Part shown: positions 1 to 12,000 of the stretch, one piece after another
How the letters are laid out: the number at the start of each line of letters is the position of its first letter
How positions within the stretch are numbered: the stretch's first letter is position 1
DNA from: Thunnus maccoyii
Taxonomy: Eukaryota; Chordata; Actinopteri; Scombriformes; Scombridae
Assembly: GCF_910596095.1 (NCBI RefSeq)
Contig: NC_056552.1
Span: 19,044,611 to 19,108,610, forward strand
Reading direction: 5' to 3'
DNA length: 64,000 nucleotides
The notes under the pieces: model-generated
The model's input: only the letters and a program-made list of their open reading frames with translations
What the model was told of the DNA's origin: nothing
The model's database searches: none
Program-made: the position numbers and the translations under genes

Positions 1-86
1 TAGATGCAGCATTTTCATACGAGTGGGTACTTTTCATATTAGCATCAACTTTCTTGTACTGCACTGGTTAAAGTCGCTATATTTCT

Positions 87-102
87 ACTTACTGCCGCAC
101 AT
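87..102 (-). other. candidate first coding exon of a divergent gene
   Basis: On the minus strand an ATG (102-100) in a purine -3 context is followed after ten coding bases (Met-Cys-Gly-A) by a consensus donor GTAAGT (92-87). The remainder of the gene would lie left of the window. In mammals GID4 sits head-to-head with ATPAF2 (from memory), so a divergent partner is plausible, but ten coding bases cannot identify a gene. Low confidence. Confidence 0.25.
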
Positions 103-195
103 TTCCTCCTCAGCTTTCATACAACAGCTCTTACGTTTAAAAGCACGCGTGTGACCTTCTTTGCTTGACAGGTAGCGTCGTAAGTACTTAAATGT

Positions 196-208
196 TGGGA
201 ATTGTAGT
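196..208 (-). promoter_or_regulatory. ZNF143/THAP11-type promoter site
   Basis: The minus strand reads ACTACAATTCCCA, matching the core of the ZNF143 (Staf)/Ronin motif ACTACANNTCCCA. Such sites are typical of housekeeping and bidirectional promoters. It lies about 350 bp upstream of the gid4 start codon, between gid4 and the possible divergent exon at 87-102. Confidence 0.55.
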
Positions 209-281
209 TTTATTAGTGCTTCCACACACCCTTACACAACAGGGAAAAAAACTACACCCAAAAATCCCATAAACCCTTCCG

Positions 282-336
282 CCAATCGAACCAATGAGCG
301 TTGAAGATCGTAGCCAGGTGAACTCGGCTGGCCAAT
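282..336 (+). promoter_or_regulatory. three CCAAT boxes (NF-Y type) of the gid4 promoter
   Basis: CCAAT occurs in the same orientation at 282-286, 291-295 and 332-336; the last two continue as CCAATGAG. They are followed by a GC- and CpG-rich stretch (about 340-700) that includes exon 1. No TATA box is seen. This is the pattern of a CpG-island housekeeping promoter. Confidence 0.6.
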
Positions 337-554
337 GAGAGGGGAGGATGCTGCTGCCTGCAGCGCCGCGTCGAAGTCCACTCTACTTTTCTGGGAGCTC
401 GGCGCCTGGTAAACTAAACTGTAGAGGAATCAGGAGGGATTTGGATGTAGGAGGACCGCTTTAGTTCTCCTCCGCCTCTTCGTAGACGCCGACAGAGTCC
501 ATCGCTCAGACGGCCATTGACCGCGGTCGGTGCCCAGCCAGCGAAGCGGGAGCC

Positions 555-3500
555 ATGCCTGTCCCCGCTGGATACCTCAGCGACTCCCGCGGCGCGGCCT
601 TCGCATCCTCGGCCTCGCTTATCCCGCCGCCGCCGATAAACACACAGCAGCCCGGTGTTGTCACGTCGCTGCTGTACAGCGGGTCCAAGTTCAGGGGCCA
701 CCAGAAGAGCAAAGGGAACTCTTATGACGTGGAGGTTGTTTTGCAGGTGGGGCTTTGAAACGGATATCTCACTGTCAGGGGCATTTGGTGATCTGTCAAA
801 CGGGCGTTGTGATGATTGACAGCTGCAAAATCAATGAGTCCTGGCCTTTCGTTGAGTAACTAGCTTGGCTAGCTGTTGATGTAGCAGAGGCTGGGACTGT
901 AACGTTACACTAGCAACCTCTGTAAACTACAAGCATACGTTTTTATTGAGTGTTATTATCAAAATGAGCTCTTTTGACTTCTGTATTTGTATTTTACAAA
1001 GCTGCATGTTTATGGCTGTTTTGTTTGAGAGGATATTGGAAATTGATATTTTCCATCATAAAATCATATGACACAATGAAACTGCCAATACAGAACTTAA
1101 TGTCAACCTTCTCTGTTGTTTTTCTTTTTAAGCATGTGACCATGGAAGATTCCTACTTGTGTGGCTACCTGAAAATAAAAGGACTGACAGAGGTGAGAAG
1201 AGCAATCCCCTGTATTAAAACACAAACATAAATGATGTAAGCTCTGTGTCTGGCCACTGCACATTGTATTTGTGTCCTGTTAGTCTTGTGCAGTCTAGCT
1301 TCAGCCTTTCCATTTCTGTTTAACTGTTAGTATTGTAGTGTATGCCATGGTTAACTCTACTTAACCTACCACACACACCAACATGCAACACAAAGCTCAC
1401 AGAACATGGCAGAAAACCTTTTCTAAATCACATGCACTGGTATATTTAGCATGCATTTGACTGTGTGCCTCAATAACATGTCAACTTTTAAATGTGTGTC
1501 AGTAAGACTTTATTTCCACACTGCCTAGAATGACCACAATATGGTATGGAGAGTCACATGCCACTGTCTAGATAAAATCCATCACATGGTACTACGGGGC
1601 AGATGTTAAACTGTAATTCAATTGGAATTCTCAAGTGAGGCCGAATCGATTAGTCGATGGAGAGAAAATGAATTGGCAACTGTCATGTTTACCAAATAAT
1701 TGTTTTAGTCATTCTTTTTAAAAAAATGAAAGAAAATGTAACAAAAATGTGCTGCTTCCATCTTCTCAAGTGTGAGTTTTGGACTGTTGGTTGGATGAAA
1801 CAAGACATTTGAAGATGTCACGTTGGGCTGTGGGAAATTATAACAGGCAATTTTCACCACTGTCTGACACTTAAAGACAAAACAAAACAATTGGCACATT
1901 AATCTATAATGGAAATAATCTTTAGATGCAGCCCTGCTCTCCTTGACATCAGTAATTCTGTGAGAAATACTGTGTTATTTACATGTATTCTTATAGCAAA
2001 ATAAAAGGGTAAATCCTAATTTACATTGTACTAATGCCACAATATGATCAGTGATGGACAAAAAAAAGCAAGGATCTGTACTAGTGTATTACCCTACTTT
2101 CAGAACTTCAAAAGTCCCTTTCTACCATGTGCTGTTGTTTTACAGTGCAAACAGTCCACCTGTTCTGTACACACTGAACATTGAACTGACCGTCTTACCA
2201 CCGGGGTGTGACATTCAAAGAGAGGACCAGACAAAACGGCGTGTATCATGTTTGCCGCACCAGGGCAAACAAAACCTCACCTCACTGTTTCTTTGTTGCG
2301 ATTGCTCTCATAGGAATACCCAACTCTAACCACATTCTTCGCTGGAGAGATCATCAGCAGAAAGCGGCCATTTCTCACCCGGAAATGGGATGCAGACGAG
2401 GATGTGGATCGTAAACACTGGGTAAGGCGAACACTTGTTGCTTCAACCTGCACAAGTGCACCTGCACAGGCTCTACAGGTGACTGCTTTACTGTGAAATG
2501 ATCCTCTTTTTCTTTTTGTGTCAAGGGAAAGTTCCAGGCCTTCTACCAGTATGCAAAGACATTCAACTCGGATGATTTTGACTATGAGGATCTGAAGAAC
2601 TCTGACTATATTTTCATGAGGTGGAAGGTAATGTGCTACCCAATTGCTTGAAATATTGGATGTATGTTATACTGTAGTTAGACCTGTCATCTCTGAACTG
2701 CAGCACATCCCGTCTGTCCCCTCAGGAGCAGTTCCTGGTTCCTGATCACACAATCAAAGACATCAGCGGAGCTTCCTTTGCTGGATTCTACTACATCTGC
2801 TTCCAGAAATCCACAGCAACAATCGAGGGCTACTACTACCACAGGAGCTCTGAATGGTAACGCACTGCAACACAAGTTAACGAGAGTGTGATTTTATTTT
2901 GTTTGTTTGTTTGCATGCTGAGATGTGGCTGGATTAAATCCCAAACTAACTGGGAAAAAGTCTAGGTGGGCAATTAACAGACACGATTTCCAGCTTTCCG
3001 CAGCTTCTGTCAAGGTGCCTGTAATTTGGAATATGCTCCTATGAAGCTAAAACTCAGATGATACAAAGATGAATGTGACTTTTCTGAAAAGCTTCAGGTT
3101 AGACTGGGTGTGACGTTTTATTTTATGTGGTTATACTGCCTGATTATTAGTAAACCACTTCCTGCTGTAGTGTATTCATTTTTATTTGACATTCTTTGGC
3201 ATTTCTTTCAATCAGTTTTATTTCCCTCTCCGACCACAGTATACTTTTACTTTATGCCATTTTTCAAAATGTGGAAAATGATTAACAGCCAGCAAACTCT
3301 TATGCCATACGTTGGCAGCATCTGTGCTTAAGTTCAAGACATTCAACATTTTGAAAACTTAAAATTAGGTGCGGAGACGTGAGCAGCTTATTGATCTTTG
3401 CTGCCATTTAGCATCTCTTCTGTGAACCTTGCAAACAACACAGGAAGACATAACTGAATATGAGCATCAGTCCAGGCTGTGGTTTGTTCCTCACACATAA

Positions 3501-5867
3501 TTAACTGTTGCCTTTTTAGATGTCAACATCCATCTTTTTGTGCTTGTAAATCCTTTCATTTTGGGGTTGTTTTTAAAGATCCCCTCCCAGACATGTTTTA
3601 AGACATTTAAAAACACTCTGAATAATAATTAATGTTTTCTCCAATTAGGCTACCTCATTAAAAACACATTTACTCCTCTGCCATTTAAAAATACAGATTC
3701 TATGAATATGAAAATACTTTTTATTTCAAAAGTTTAAGTGCTGGACACGAGATCTCCTACCTGTCAAAATTCTTTAAAAGTACATTCTCAGTGTTTATAC
3801 ACTGGAGGCTTAAAGTTTCCGCATAACGTGTGTAAGTTGCACACTGGACCGCAATTGGCTTCCAAAGCACCTGTGATATCACAAATCACACTCGTATTGT
3901 AGATACATGTTTTAAACTCAGATTTAAGCTGAGCACAGAGAAATTTTCCCCCTTTAGCAGATTAATGTGAAAACAGCCTTCTAGACATCATATTTTAAAA
4001 CTACAAATGAGTGCCTGGTAGGGCTGTGCGATATGACCAAAATCTCATATCCTGATAACGATACATACTCGGATATGGCACATTTTCTGTAAATTCAGTG
4101 AATAAATAGTTTCCATCCTTTGCGCTGATTAAATTACCCTTATTGGCTTTTTACTTGGCTTTTATTGCACTTACAGTAACGTAACAAGTGTAGTTGTCTT
4201 CAACTCGAGTACCTCACCTTGTTCACTATCGCTCCTCTGCTCCGCTGTGTGCAGCACACACACAGAGGGATCAGCCCCAACCGCTACGAAACACAGAGAA
4301 CAGAGGAGAGTAGCAACCAGAAATGACAGCAGTAGAGACTCTCACACTGAGATGAAATGAAATGAAATGAGTGCACATAAATTAGGTAAATAACATAAAT
4401 AAACATAGTCTCTGCTGTGTTTTGCTGTCATTTATGCTCTGATCTTTCTCAGTGTGGGCAGGGCTGAGAAATCTTCAACTAATCGATTAGTTGCGGGGGA
4501 AGAAGAAATAAAAATGTTTGGATGTTACGGGACAGAATGAACTCAGCCACTACACATTTCTCTGATCTCTATTTCTCTGTTTTTGTTAGGCTAACCGATT
4601 GTTGCTAACTTTGCAGTTAACCCCCTTTACTTTTGCAGCACTTGGGGAAATAACAGACATGACTTTTCTTGGTCTTGAGGAGCTGCAGCATTTATTAACT
4701 AACACAATGTGGTCTGTACTGTACATTTATTGCCAGACTGACAAATCACTGCTAACCTTTTTCTCTGTTCCGCTTGCATTCACTATCACTTTTCTGCGGC
4801 TCGCTCTTTCCAACTCACTAACGTTACACACACATATTACGCACTGCCCTATTCCTTAACGGAGCTATGTTACCAGGAGTTTCCAAGGCAACGACACAGG
4901 TTGACTCACGTTTCGGAACAATGCTGCACAGTGGCTCCCAAATGCTATGGATTTTTGAATGAATGGATATTTGGCTTTATTTTTGGCATTAAAAGAATAA
5001 TTTAAATTTAATTTAAAAAAAAATGTTTTTGGCCTGGTGGGGGTTCTTGTTGTTATAATTATAGGAGAAACACTGATTCAGTAAAAGTTCAGTGTGTTCA
5101 ATAAACACTCAGTAAATATTGAGTACAGTTAGACCCAGCAGTCTCCATTAGGTTAGGCGAGTTCAAAGTTGTGAAAACAACGGTGGTGTTTTGAATACAC
5201 CCCCGTTTTCACAGGTAATTTGTTAGTCTGTAGAAGAAATAACGGATTAATCCTGGAAGGCTACTGATGTAGCACTTTTCTCCTTATGAAAGTAACACAG
5301 CAATTATTCGACCGATGGGAATTTGGTCAGAAGAGAGAGAGCATATCCACCAACTAGTCGACCAGGAGACTACAGCCTTAAACAAAAGAGCATAATATGA
5401 AACAATCAACGTTTTTTCTATTGTCACATGATATATATTGTCATATCGCACAGCCCTGGTGCCTTGGATTGTTCTCACCTGCTCGAGTGAACCAATGAAA
5501 AAGTAAATGCATCAGATTTTTAATAAACTCCAAACATGCTTGATGGGAACATTGCCAATTTTTTTTTTTTTTTTTTCTGGAAAAATAAATGGGAAATGGT
5601 GTTCATGAAACCAGCGTGCTGCTGTAGTAAAGGTGCATCTGCTGCTTATAAGCCTTGAGGAATAAGCAAACATGCCTCTACATCATGTACATGCTTGTAT
5701 TGAGTTTATGGCAGGGTTGCCTTGTTCATCCTTCTTTTTTTTTTAATTCTAACATAATCAGTGTACTTCTAACACATACTTGTCCCATGTTGTTGCACCA
5801 CAGGTACCAGTCTCTAAACCTCACCCACGTTCCTGAGCACAGCGCAGCCATCTATGAGTTCCGGTGA
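555..5867 (+). CDS. gid4: GID4, substrate receptor of the CTLH/GID E3 ubiquitin ligase
   Basis: Exons: 555-746, 1133-1192, 2314-2421, 2526-2627, 2726-2856, 5804-5867; all introns GT-AG, giving 218 aa. GID4 recognises N-terminal proline (Pro/N-degron) substrates and hands them to the multisubunit CTLH ubiquitin ligase. Residues from about 20 ([15 protein letters not shown]) to the C-terminal YEFR match human GID4 closely; residues about 34-218 form the beta-barrel. The pocket residues known in human (Gln132, Glu237, Ser253, Tyr258, Tyr273, from memory) fall on Q50, E155, S171, Y176 and Y191 with a constant offset of 82. The protein lacks most of the long disordered N-terminus of the 300-aa human form; the ATG at 555 is the first good start in the CpG-rich exon. 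Intron 5 (2857-5803) carries most of the repeats. Confidence 0.97.
1635..1935 (+). repeat. hAT-like interspersed repeat, family A copy 1 (gid4 intron 2)
   Basis: The stretch contains AATCGATTAGTCGAT, then 'gttttggactgttggttgga', 'ttgaagatgtcac', 'gggctgtgggaaa', 'ctgacacttaaagac', and ends near 1935 in GCAGCCCTG. The same ordered blocks recur at about 48180-48460 and 61850-62065, all on the plus strand. The terminal CAGCCCTG is the end seen in the hAT-type element at 4019-5458, so I class it as a non-autonomous hAT relic. Confidence 0.6.
3690..3935 (-). repeat. interspersed repeat, family B, minus-strand copy
   Basis: The reverse complement of this part of gid4 intron 5 shares ordered blocks with 54595-54880: 'ttaaatctgagttta', 'tgatttgtga-atcaca', 'tttgga-gccaat', 'gtccagt-tg-aactt', 'cggaaactt', 'cctccag', 'cactgagaatg'. 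I do not know the family. The hAT-like element at 4019-5458 appears to be inserted next to or within this copy. Confidence 0.6.
4019..5458. mobile_element. non-autonomous hAT-type DNA transposon in gid4 intron 5
   Basis: The left end TAGGGCTGTGCGATATGAC (4019-4037) is the inverse of the right end 5440-5458, with only the first base differing (T versus C). The flanks are GTGCCTGG (4011-4018) and GTGCCTTG (5459-5466), an 8-bp target duplication with one mismatch, the length expected for hAT insertion. The 1440-bp interior has no transposase frame, so it is non-autonomous. It contains an AACTAATCGATTAGTT palindrome (about 4479) and a related (A)CTAGTCGACC block near 5353, perhaps a nested older element. 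Confidence 0.8.
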
Positions 5868-6990
5868 CCCCGGCCGGCATTGTGGATGTTATTATTTGAG
5901 ATGGACAAAGACTTGGGGCAAAGCAAAGGACTGCAGATGCTACTGAGGTGGAAAAGGAGAACGACTTAGGAATGAGAATTTGAGCTTTGGAGAAGAGCAA
6001 ACTCTTACATGTTCTCAATATGTGGACGGACAGCTGATTGATGAGTGAACAGGACGGGACAAATGAATGTATGTACGGATGAGGGGAAAGAAAGTGCAGT
6101 TCTGCTCCCTGGCTGGAGCTTGTAAAGTTAGAACCAGGAGCAGAGAGACTGGGTGTGGTTCCTATAGTGTACCCCTTTCTTCATTTGTTTTAATGTCTGG
6201 TTTAAAAAAAACAAACAACAAAAAAAAAAAAAACGCTTGGCACAGTATCTCGAGACACTTTATAAGCTAAGTTGGGAATTCCCCTTCTTGTTTTGCAACC
6301 AGAAACGTTTCCAGCTTTCATCCAGCCAATGCGGAATGAGCAGCATTTGACTACCGTTGGACAAGGATTCCTGTGAGGAGTCTGCTCCTGTAAACACTAT
6401 CTCTAAAGATAACCAAGTCTTTGTGGATTAAAAGCAAGAGAGAAGCTTGGGTTCATGATTAGGGCTCTTCAGGTTTTAGGATTGGAGCTTTAATCAGCCC
6501 ATAAGCTAGAAAGACAGTATTTTTTTAAAGCTAAGCTGGTTCCTTGTTTGCCTGCCAAGAGGATATTTTGTTATTTCACTCTAAACGATGGACAGAGTGG
6601 CACTTTTTAAGGCTGCAATGTGAGTGACACACAAAACAAGCTTTTCCTCCGTGTTCATAGAACTGCTTGGGAGATTATTATCACATGTGATTGCTGTGGA
6701 TCTTGTTCTATTAAGTTACATTTGCACAAAGAAGGACTATATTACTAATGCTTGCAGTCAGGATTTTACACTCACATGCCCCCAGAACACGAGCTTCAAG
6801 GTGGCAGGTCAAGCTGTATCTTTAAAAAAAAAAAAAAAGAAAAAAAAAGCTTTTTAACTAGTTTGAAGGGGTTTGACTGTGTGGCGGGTTTAGAGCCAAA
6901 ACAATCACTTAAAAAGTATTCAAAAAGAGAGAAAGTATTTTTTACCCAGATCTGCACTCTGAAATAAACAAAGAGCTTTTTACTCCTTAT
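5868..6990 (+). other. gid4 3' UTR with poly(A) signal
   Basis: This follows the gid4 stop without splice signals I would trust. An AATAAA at 6963-6968, followed by T/GT-rich sequence, is the best poly(A) signal and would give a 3' UTR of about 1.1 kb. It contains A-runs at 6222-6233 and 6823-6848. Short frames here look non-coding. Confidence 0.55.
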
Positions 6991-8420
6991 GTGTCATTTT
7001 AAATTAAGACCCCCTACATCTATGTCTCCTCGACTATGCAACACTTTCAACATAGCACTCTCCAAACATAAACCTTCAGTTTTCAGAGACAAAATTTTAT
7101 TCTATCCTTATAGTATATGAAAAAAAGAGTCTATCTTCATTAAAGGAAATATTTTTGTTAAATTGCCTATGAAAAAACACTCTCCTCCCTAATCATGTTC
7201 CCCTTCCCATGTGATGGTGCCATCTTTTTAAATCTTATCAGAGTTGTATTATAACAGATCAGAAGTGTGTTTGAGAATAAGCCTGGATTTGATTGATGGT
7301 GTGACTGTAAAGAATGGAAAATGGATTTGAAAAAAAAAATCATATCAAAACATCATTTGCAGAGTCTTGCTTGTCTGATTAATAATGTTTTCACATGTTT
7401 ATATCACACATTACATTAATTATTACATAATCTGCTCATTTTAACACTGAAACAAATTCTGCATTCTGTTCAATGCAATTCAATGATATATATTAAGCAT
7501 TTGTCAAATTGTCAACACTGATAGAAAAATGAGTTTCTCGATGAAGATGCTGTGCTTGACTGAAATATAGGAGGTTCCATGCTCCTCCTGGCTGATGACT
7601 TGACTGTTAATGACACTGGCTGTCACTCTTTACCCTGCACTGCCCTCTGGTGTGTATAATCTTCTGCTGTTACCAGCATGTAGAGATGACAGTGAAAGGC
7701 ATATGATAGCTGTTGCAAACAGGGCACATGCACAAGAGGCATCGAGGTAATAAGGTGTTTGCTAGACAACTGCTAGGATTCTTGTGTTGGCATACAAATG
7801 ACAAAATCTTAGATAAAGCATGAGGCAATATGGAAGTGTTGAACATTAAATGGCAGAAATTTGATGCCATGTGAACCAATCATAAATCTGTTACTGTTTA
7901 TGACAGTGATGCGCTGCTCCTGCATATACCAGTATGTAAAAAAAGACAGCTAATGCTAGCTCTCTGCTTTTTAAGTTTTCCACAGGCTCATTTCCCCCTG
8001 ATTTTTTTCCTCTATTTTTGTCTGAGGTTCACAATCAAAAGTGATGGACACCATCATTTCCACCAGGCTGCGGAGTATGAAACTGTTGAAACTCCCTCTT
8101 GAGCCTACTGTGCCTCACAGACATGCGGTGTAGAAGTACTCTGTGACTATATTCTGTTTTTATTTATTTTTGGACTATATTCCGTTTTACCAACTTGATG
8201 TGCAAACATTAAAGAACTAAAGACAGAACCAAAAATAAAAAAATAATTATCGTATTAGGAAATAAAGACAAAAATGAGCTGGTCTTTTGGACTCAGTCCC
8301 CTAAGGGAAGAATAAGAAAAGAAAAGAAAAAAAAGAAGACAGTGAACTGCAGTTCATGTGTGTGAACATATCAGTTACACATATAGTATGCTAAACATTT
8401 CAAAAGTATACATGGTATGT
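6991..8420. other. intergenic, nothing recognised
   Basis: AT-rich sequence after gid4. Only short frames of biased composition and scattered A/T runs are present. I see no domain, splice-consistent exon, RNA gene or clear transposon terminus. Confidence 0.5.
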
Positions 8421-8421
8421 A

Positions 8422-8770
8422 CACTCACCAGCCACTTTATTAGTAAAACCTGTGCAATCTAATGCAATCCAATACAACAGCTCTACCATAAATTCTACAT
8501 TTATGAAGCTTATATATTTTCAGTTTTTATTGACATCGTCAGAAAGGTGATAATTCTACTTTATGTTTATTATTGAGGTCATAGTGGATGGTGGTGGTGT
8601 ACTGGGCTGCATTATATTGAATGGTGTTCCTAATATACATACATGAGAGAGGCAAAATATTAGGAACACTTTTATCACCTTTTTGACAATGTCAACAAAA
8701 ACTGAAAATGTATAAACTTTGTAAATGTAGAATTTATGGCAGAGCTGTTGTACTGGCATTAGATGTATAT
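8422..8770. mobile_element. foldback/palindromic MITE
   Basis: The left arm (about 8455-8552) and right arm (about 8672-8767) are inverted copies: both carry 'acaacagctct-ccataaa', 'ttctacattta', 'ttttcagttttt-ttgaca' and 'aaaggtgata'. An inner perfect 13-bp inverted pair GTGTTCCTAATAT (8624-8636) / ATATTAGGAACAC (8657-8669) closes the palindrome with a 20-nt loop. About 70 bp in the left arm (8553-8623) has no partner and looks like an insertion. The start ACTCACCAGCCACTTTATTAG resembles a common vertebrate DNA-transposon terminus (CACTTTATTAGGAACACC). Confidence 0.65.
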
Positions 8771-9945
8771 GTGTGTATTGAATGTCAGTGTTCACGTGTG
8801 TTACTGGCAAAATGAACCGGAACAGAATGTGGTTCAATTACAGTTACTGTAACTCTTGGCTTCATATAAGCATGTGGAAGTTCCAGTAATAAGAAACGTG
8901 ATGCTGTCGAACAAACCTTTAAATAAACAAGACACACGTTTTTGATGGGTGAGAAATAGAGAAACTATTCTTACATACTTATCACCAACGGGGCAAAACT
9001 GCAGTCTGGCCTGAAGATGGCAGCAGAGAAAAGCCATGCTGTTAAATAAATGAAATGCCAGGACAAACAGACTTGATTTCTCTTGACTATGATTGACTTG
9101 GCTCCACTTTTATCTGTACAAAGGCTTGGTCAGACACTGTGGTGAAAAGCAGGTAGGCTGGGATGTCAAAGCTGATTTGTCAGGAGCCAGTATCAATACA
9201 CCAAAACAAAAGTTTGGCGCATGCAGTCTTTACTGTACCACTTTACTGCTCTCTCAAGATAAGAGGGTTTTTCTGAGATTGGATATATTTGGAGTCACTT
9301 CAAATAGGAGTGTCATCTAACAGCAGAAAGAAGTCAAGTCAATTATGGTGAACCAGCATGTGCGATAGCTAAAACCTGCATAATTCTTTAATATGTCAAG
9401 AGGAACAGTTTGAGACAATATTCCAATGTCTGTTAATTGGGAACTGATTATTAGTTTACATGGGTAATATTCTGTCTACATAAGTGACATTGTGTGGGTT
9501 TATGTGCTTCTGCGTGTGGTCATGTAAACAAGTCATAAATGTCCCTGTTTCTGGCACCAAGACAATTGTAATAAACCAGTTTCTTTTCACATACTTACTT
9601 TTGGCACATGCACTGCTGCTACCTTGCCAGAAGTGTCACGAACAATAGACAAAGATGAAGGACGAAAAAAGAAAAAAGAAAAAAAAGGGACAGTATCTCT
9701 GAAATCTACTGGCACAGTACACCTGATGAATTCTAACCACATTATTAATTAAATACCTACAATGACTGTCTCTAATCATTTAAAGTTCCCAAAGCAACCG
9801 CTAAGTGCTAAAATAAGTCTGGTAGTTGGTGTTTATAGGTCACAAAGTTCAAGAAATAGATTTCAAACACAAACAATTTTGACACATTTGATAAATATAT
9901 TGAACTTTAATGCTTCGGGAAGTGTCTTGTGAGTTTTAGCCATGC
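8771..9945. other. intergenic, nothing recognised
   Basis: AT-rich sequence with a purine run (GAAAAAAGAAAAAAG, about 9663-9685). Frames are short and of low complexity. No exon, RNA gene or transposon end could be supported. Confidence 0.45.
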
Positions 9946-9949
9946 TAGC

Positions 9950-10310
9950 AACATAGCTTTAGGCTCTAGTCTACCACCTTGGTCATTTAATTTTCACTAC
10001 TGGATGGATTGCCATTAAATTTTGTACAGCATGGTCCCCAGTGGATGATCCCCTGACTTTTCCTCTAGTGCCACAAAGTTGACGTTTATGGTTTAGAATT
10101 AAGATTTTGGATTACTATTGGATGGATTGCTATGAAATTTAGTACAGATATCCATGTTCTCCCTCAGGATTAAGAATTAAAACTCCGGTGACCCCTTAAT
10201 TTTTCCCATATGACAACATCAGATCAAAATTTTAATTTGTTTAATGACCGAGTACCTAAATGAATGACATTTCCAGCAGCCTCAGCTGTACCTTGTGTTT
10301 AGTTCAGACA
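9950..10310 (+). repeat. modular interspersed repeat, family C copy 1
   Basis: Contains the family hallmark blocks 'ggatggattgcc-t-aaatttt', 'gtacag', 'catggtcccca', 'gatgatcccctgacttttcctctag-gccac', a second 'attggatggattgctatgaaattt', and the 3' block 'tgacatttcca-cagcctcagctgtac-ttgtgtttag'. The same order is found at 26885-27415, 40640-41010 and 46390-46860, and inverted at 23320-23560. Non-coding. Confidence 0.7.
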
Positions 10311-12000
10311 TTCTAGAAGATTATAGTTTGGTTTTACTTCAGACATTTTTCCAGAAGCAGTTATTTATATGACTTTTCAGAATATGTACAGTGTATTTAG
10401 ATAAAATGATACACTTATTTATTTATATCTTAGAGCTAGTGATACATTATTTCAAGTTAATAGCCAACTGTGACCCAATTCAATAAATGAAACCAAATGG
10501 TGTTGCAGTTAAAGTTGCTCAATAACAGGTAAATGTAAAAGCATTGCACTTGTCTCGTGTGTCATTTTGTACATTCCAGAAAAACGTGACTCATTCATAA
10601 GTCATCCAAGTATCTTCCTTGTGACATCATGCATGTTACTTTTTGGCATAACATTTTTAGTGATGTCTCAGAAGAGAAGAGCCTCACCTCATTTATAGAT
10701 TTTAAGCATTATAAGCCTAATTTTTTTAAAAGCAATAGTTACAAATAGCCTATCAGCTATATTTTCCTCACAGGTCTGTGAAAAAAGGAGCATATGCTGA
10801 ATAAATGTCTAAAAAAAGAAACACGTGCAGAGACCAGAGGTTTGCCAGAACAAACTGGTTAGACTGTTACATAGTTGCAGCTAGGCTGTCAGTGATGGAT
10901 AGGTGGATGGATTTAGTGATGAAGTGTAGTAATTACAGATGAGTTTATAATTAGAAATGTTTGTTTTGTAATACCATAAAGGAAAGAACATGGGTGAAAC
11001 ACAAAAATGATGTCCTTTTGTATCCAAGTCTTTGTACTGATGTATGACTAAGAATCTTGAGACTGTAAAATCAAAAGATGTGAATAGTGTGCAAATAGTG
11101 ACACAAACTAAAAAAAATAAACAAAATATTGATAACCTACAAGAAGTGGGAATCACAGGAGGAGGTTGAGCATTACCTATTATACTTTGGGTGACTAATG
11201 TTCGTTTAGAGGGTGTGTCAGATACAACAACAACTGCAAATAAATTTGGACTTGGGTGTTGTGCACGTGTGTGTGTGTGTGTATTACAGTGGACAAAGCG
11301 CTGGTTTACCGGCAGTGCCTCTATAATTACAGTCACTGGTTTATTTACTACTGCACAGCTTCCGTCTAATGGTGATAACCACTGCTTAGAAATTTCTTAG
11401 CTTTGCACCCTTATCTACTGACTCCACCTCTTCTGTGCATGACCAACCTTGAGCAACGTCCTCAAGAAGTACAAGTCTCAATATTAAAGTATTAATGTTT
11501 AATGCCATAATATACAAATAAGTAAAATGGCATCGGCTTCTCCATTATGTTGCAGGTTTACTGTTAAACTTATACCTGCAGCTTCCTTGTAGTTGCATTT
11601 GGTTGACAGATACTGACTGTAGTAATTATGGCCTGGAGAAGTGGTGCAGTTCAGATTACATCTATAAAAGGTGACAAACTTCCATGTTTGGAGGTGGTAG
11701 TTTGGGTGACTAGCTAGATATTAACCTGCAAAAAGTGGATTTAGTTGACTATGCTGCAGGAGACTGCTGTTTGTTTCCCATTAACTCCCATTTAATTTAT
11801 TATATTTAGCATTATTTAATATTTTTTTTTATGCATTTTGATTACAAGGGTTGCACTTTACTCAAGCACTTATTAGAGGTGTCTATTTTTATAAAATAGT
11901 TTTTGATAAACGATTTCTTATGCATGAGTGTCTATATATCTCTATTGATGAAGTGTTGTTGGTACTATTCAAATGCTAAGAAACCAAACAATGCTCCAGA
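10311..12000. other. intergenic, nothing recognised
   Basis: AT-rich sequence with a short TG run near 11266-11282. A 151-codon minus-strand frame at 10881-11336 has TH-rich composition from the TG run and matches no family I know, so I do not call it a gene. Confidence 0.45.

Noticed and set aside
10881-11336. 151-codon minus-strand open frame
   Set aside because: Includes a THTHTR run from a TG microsatellite, has no recognisable domain and no splice context.
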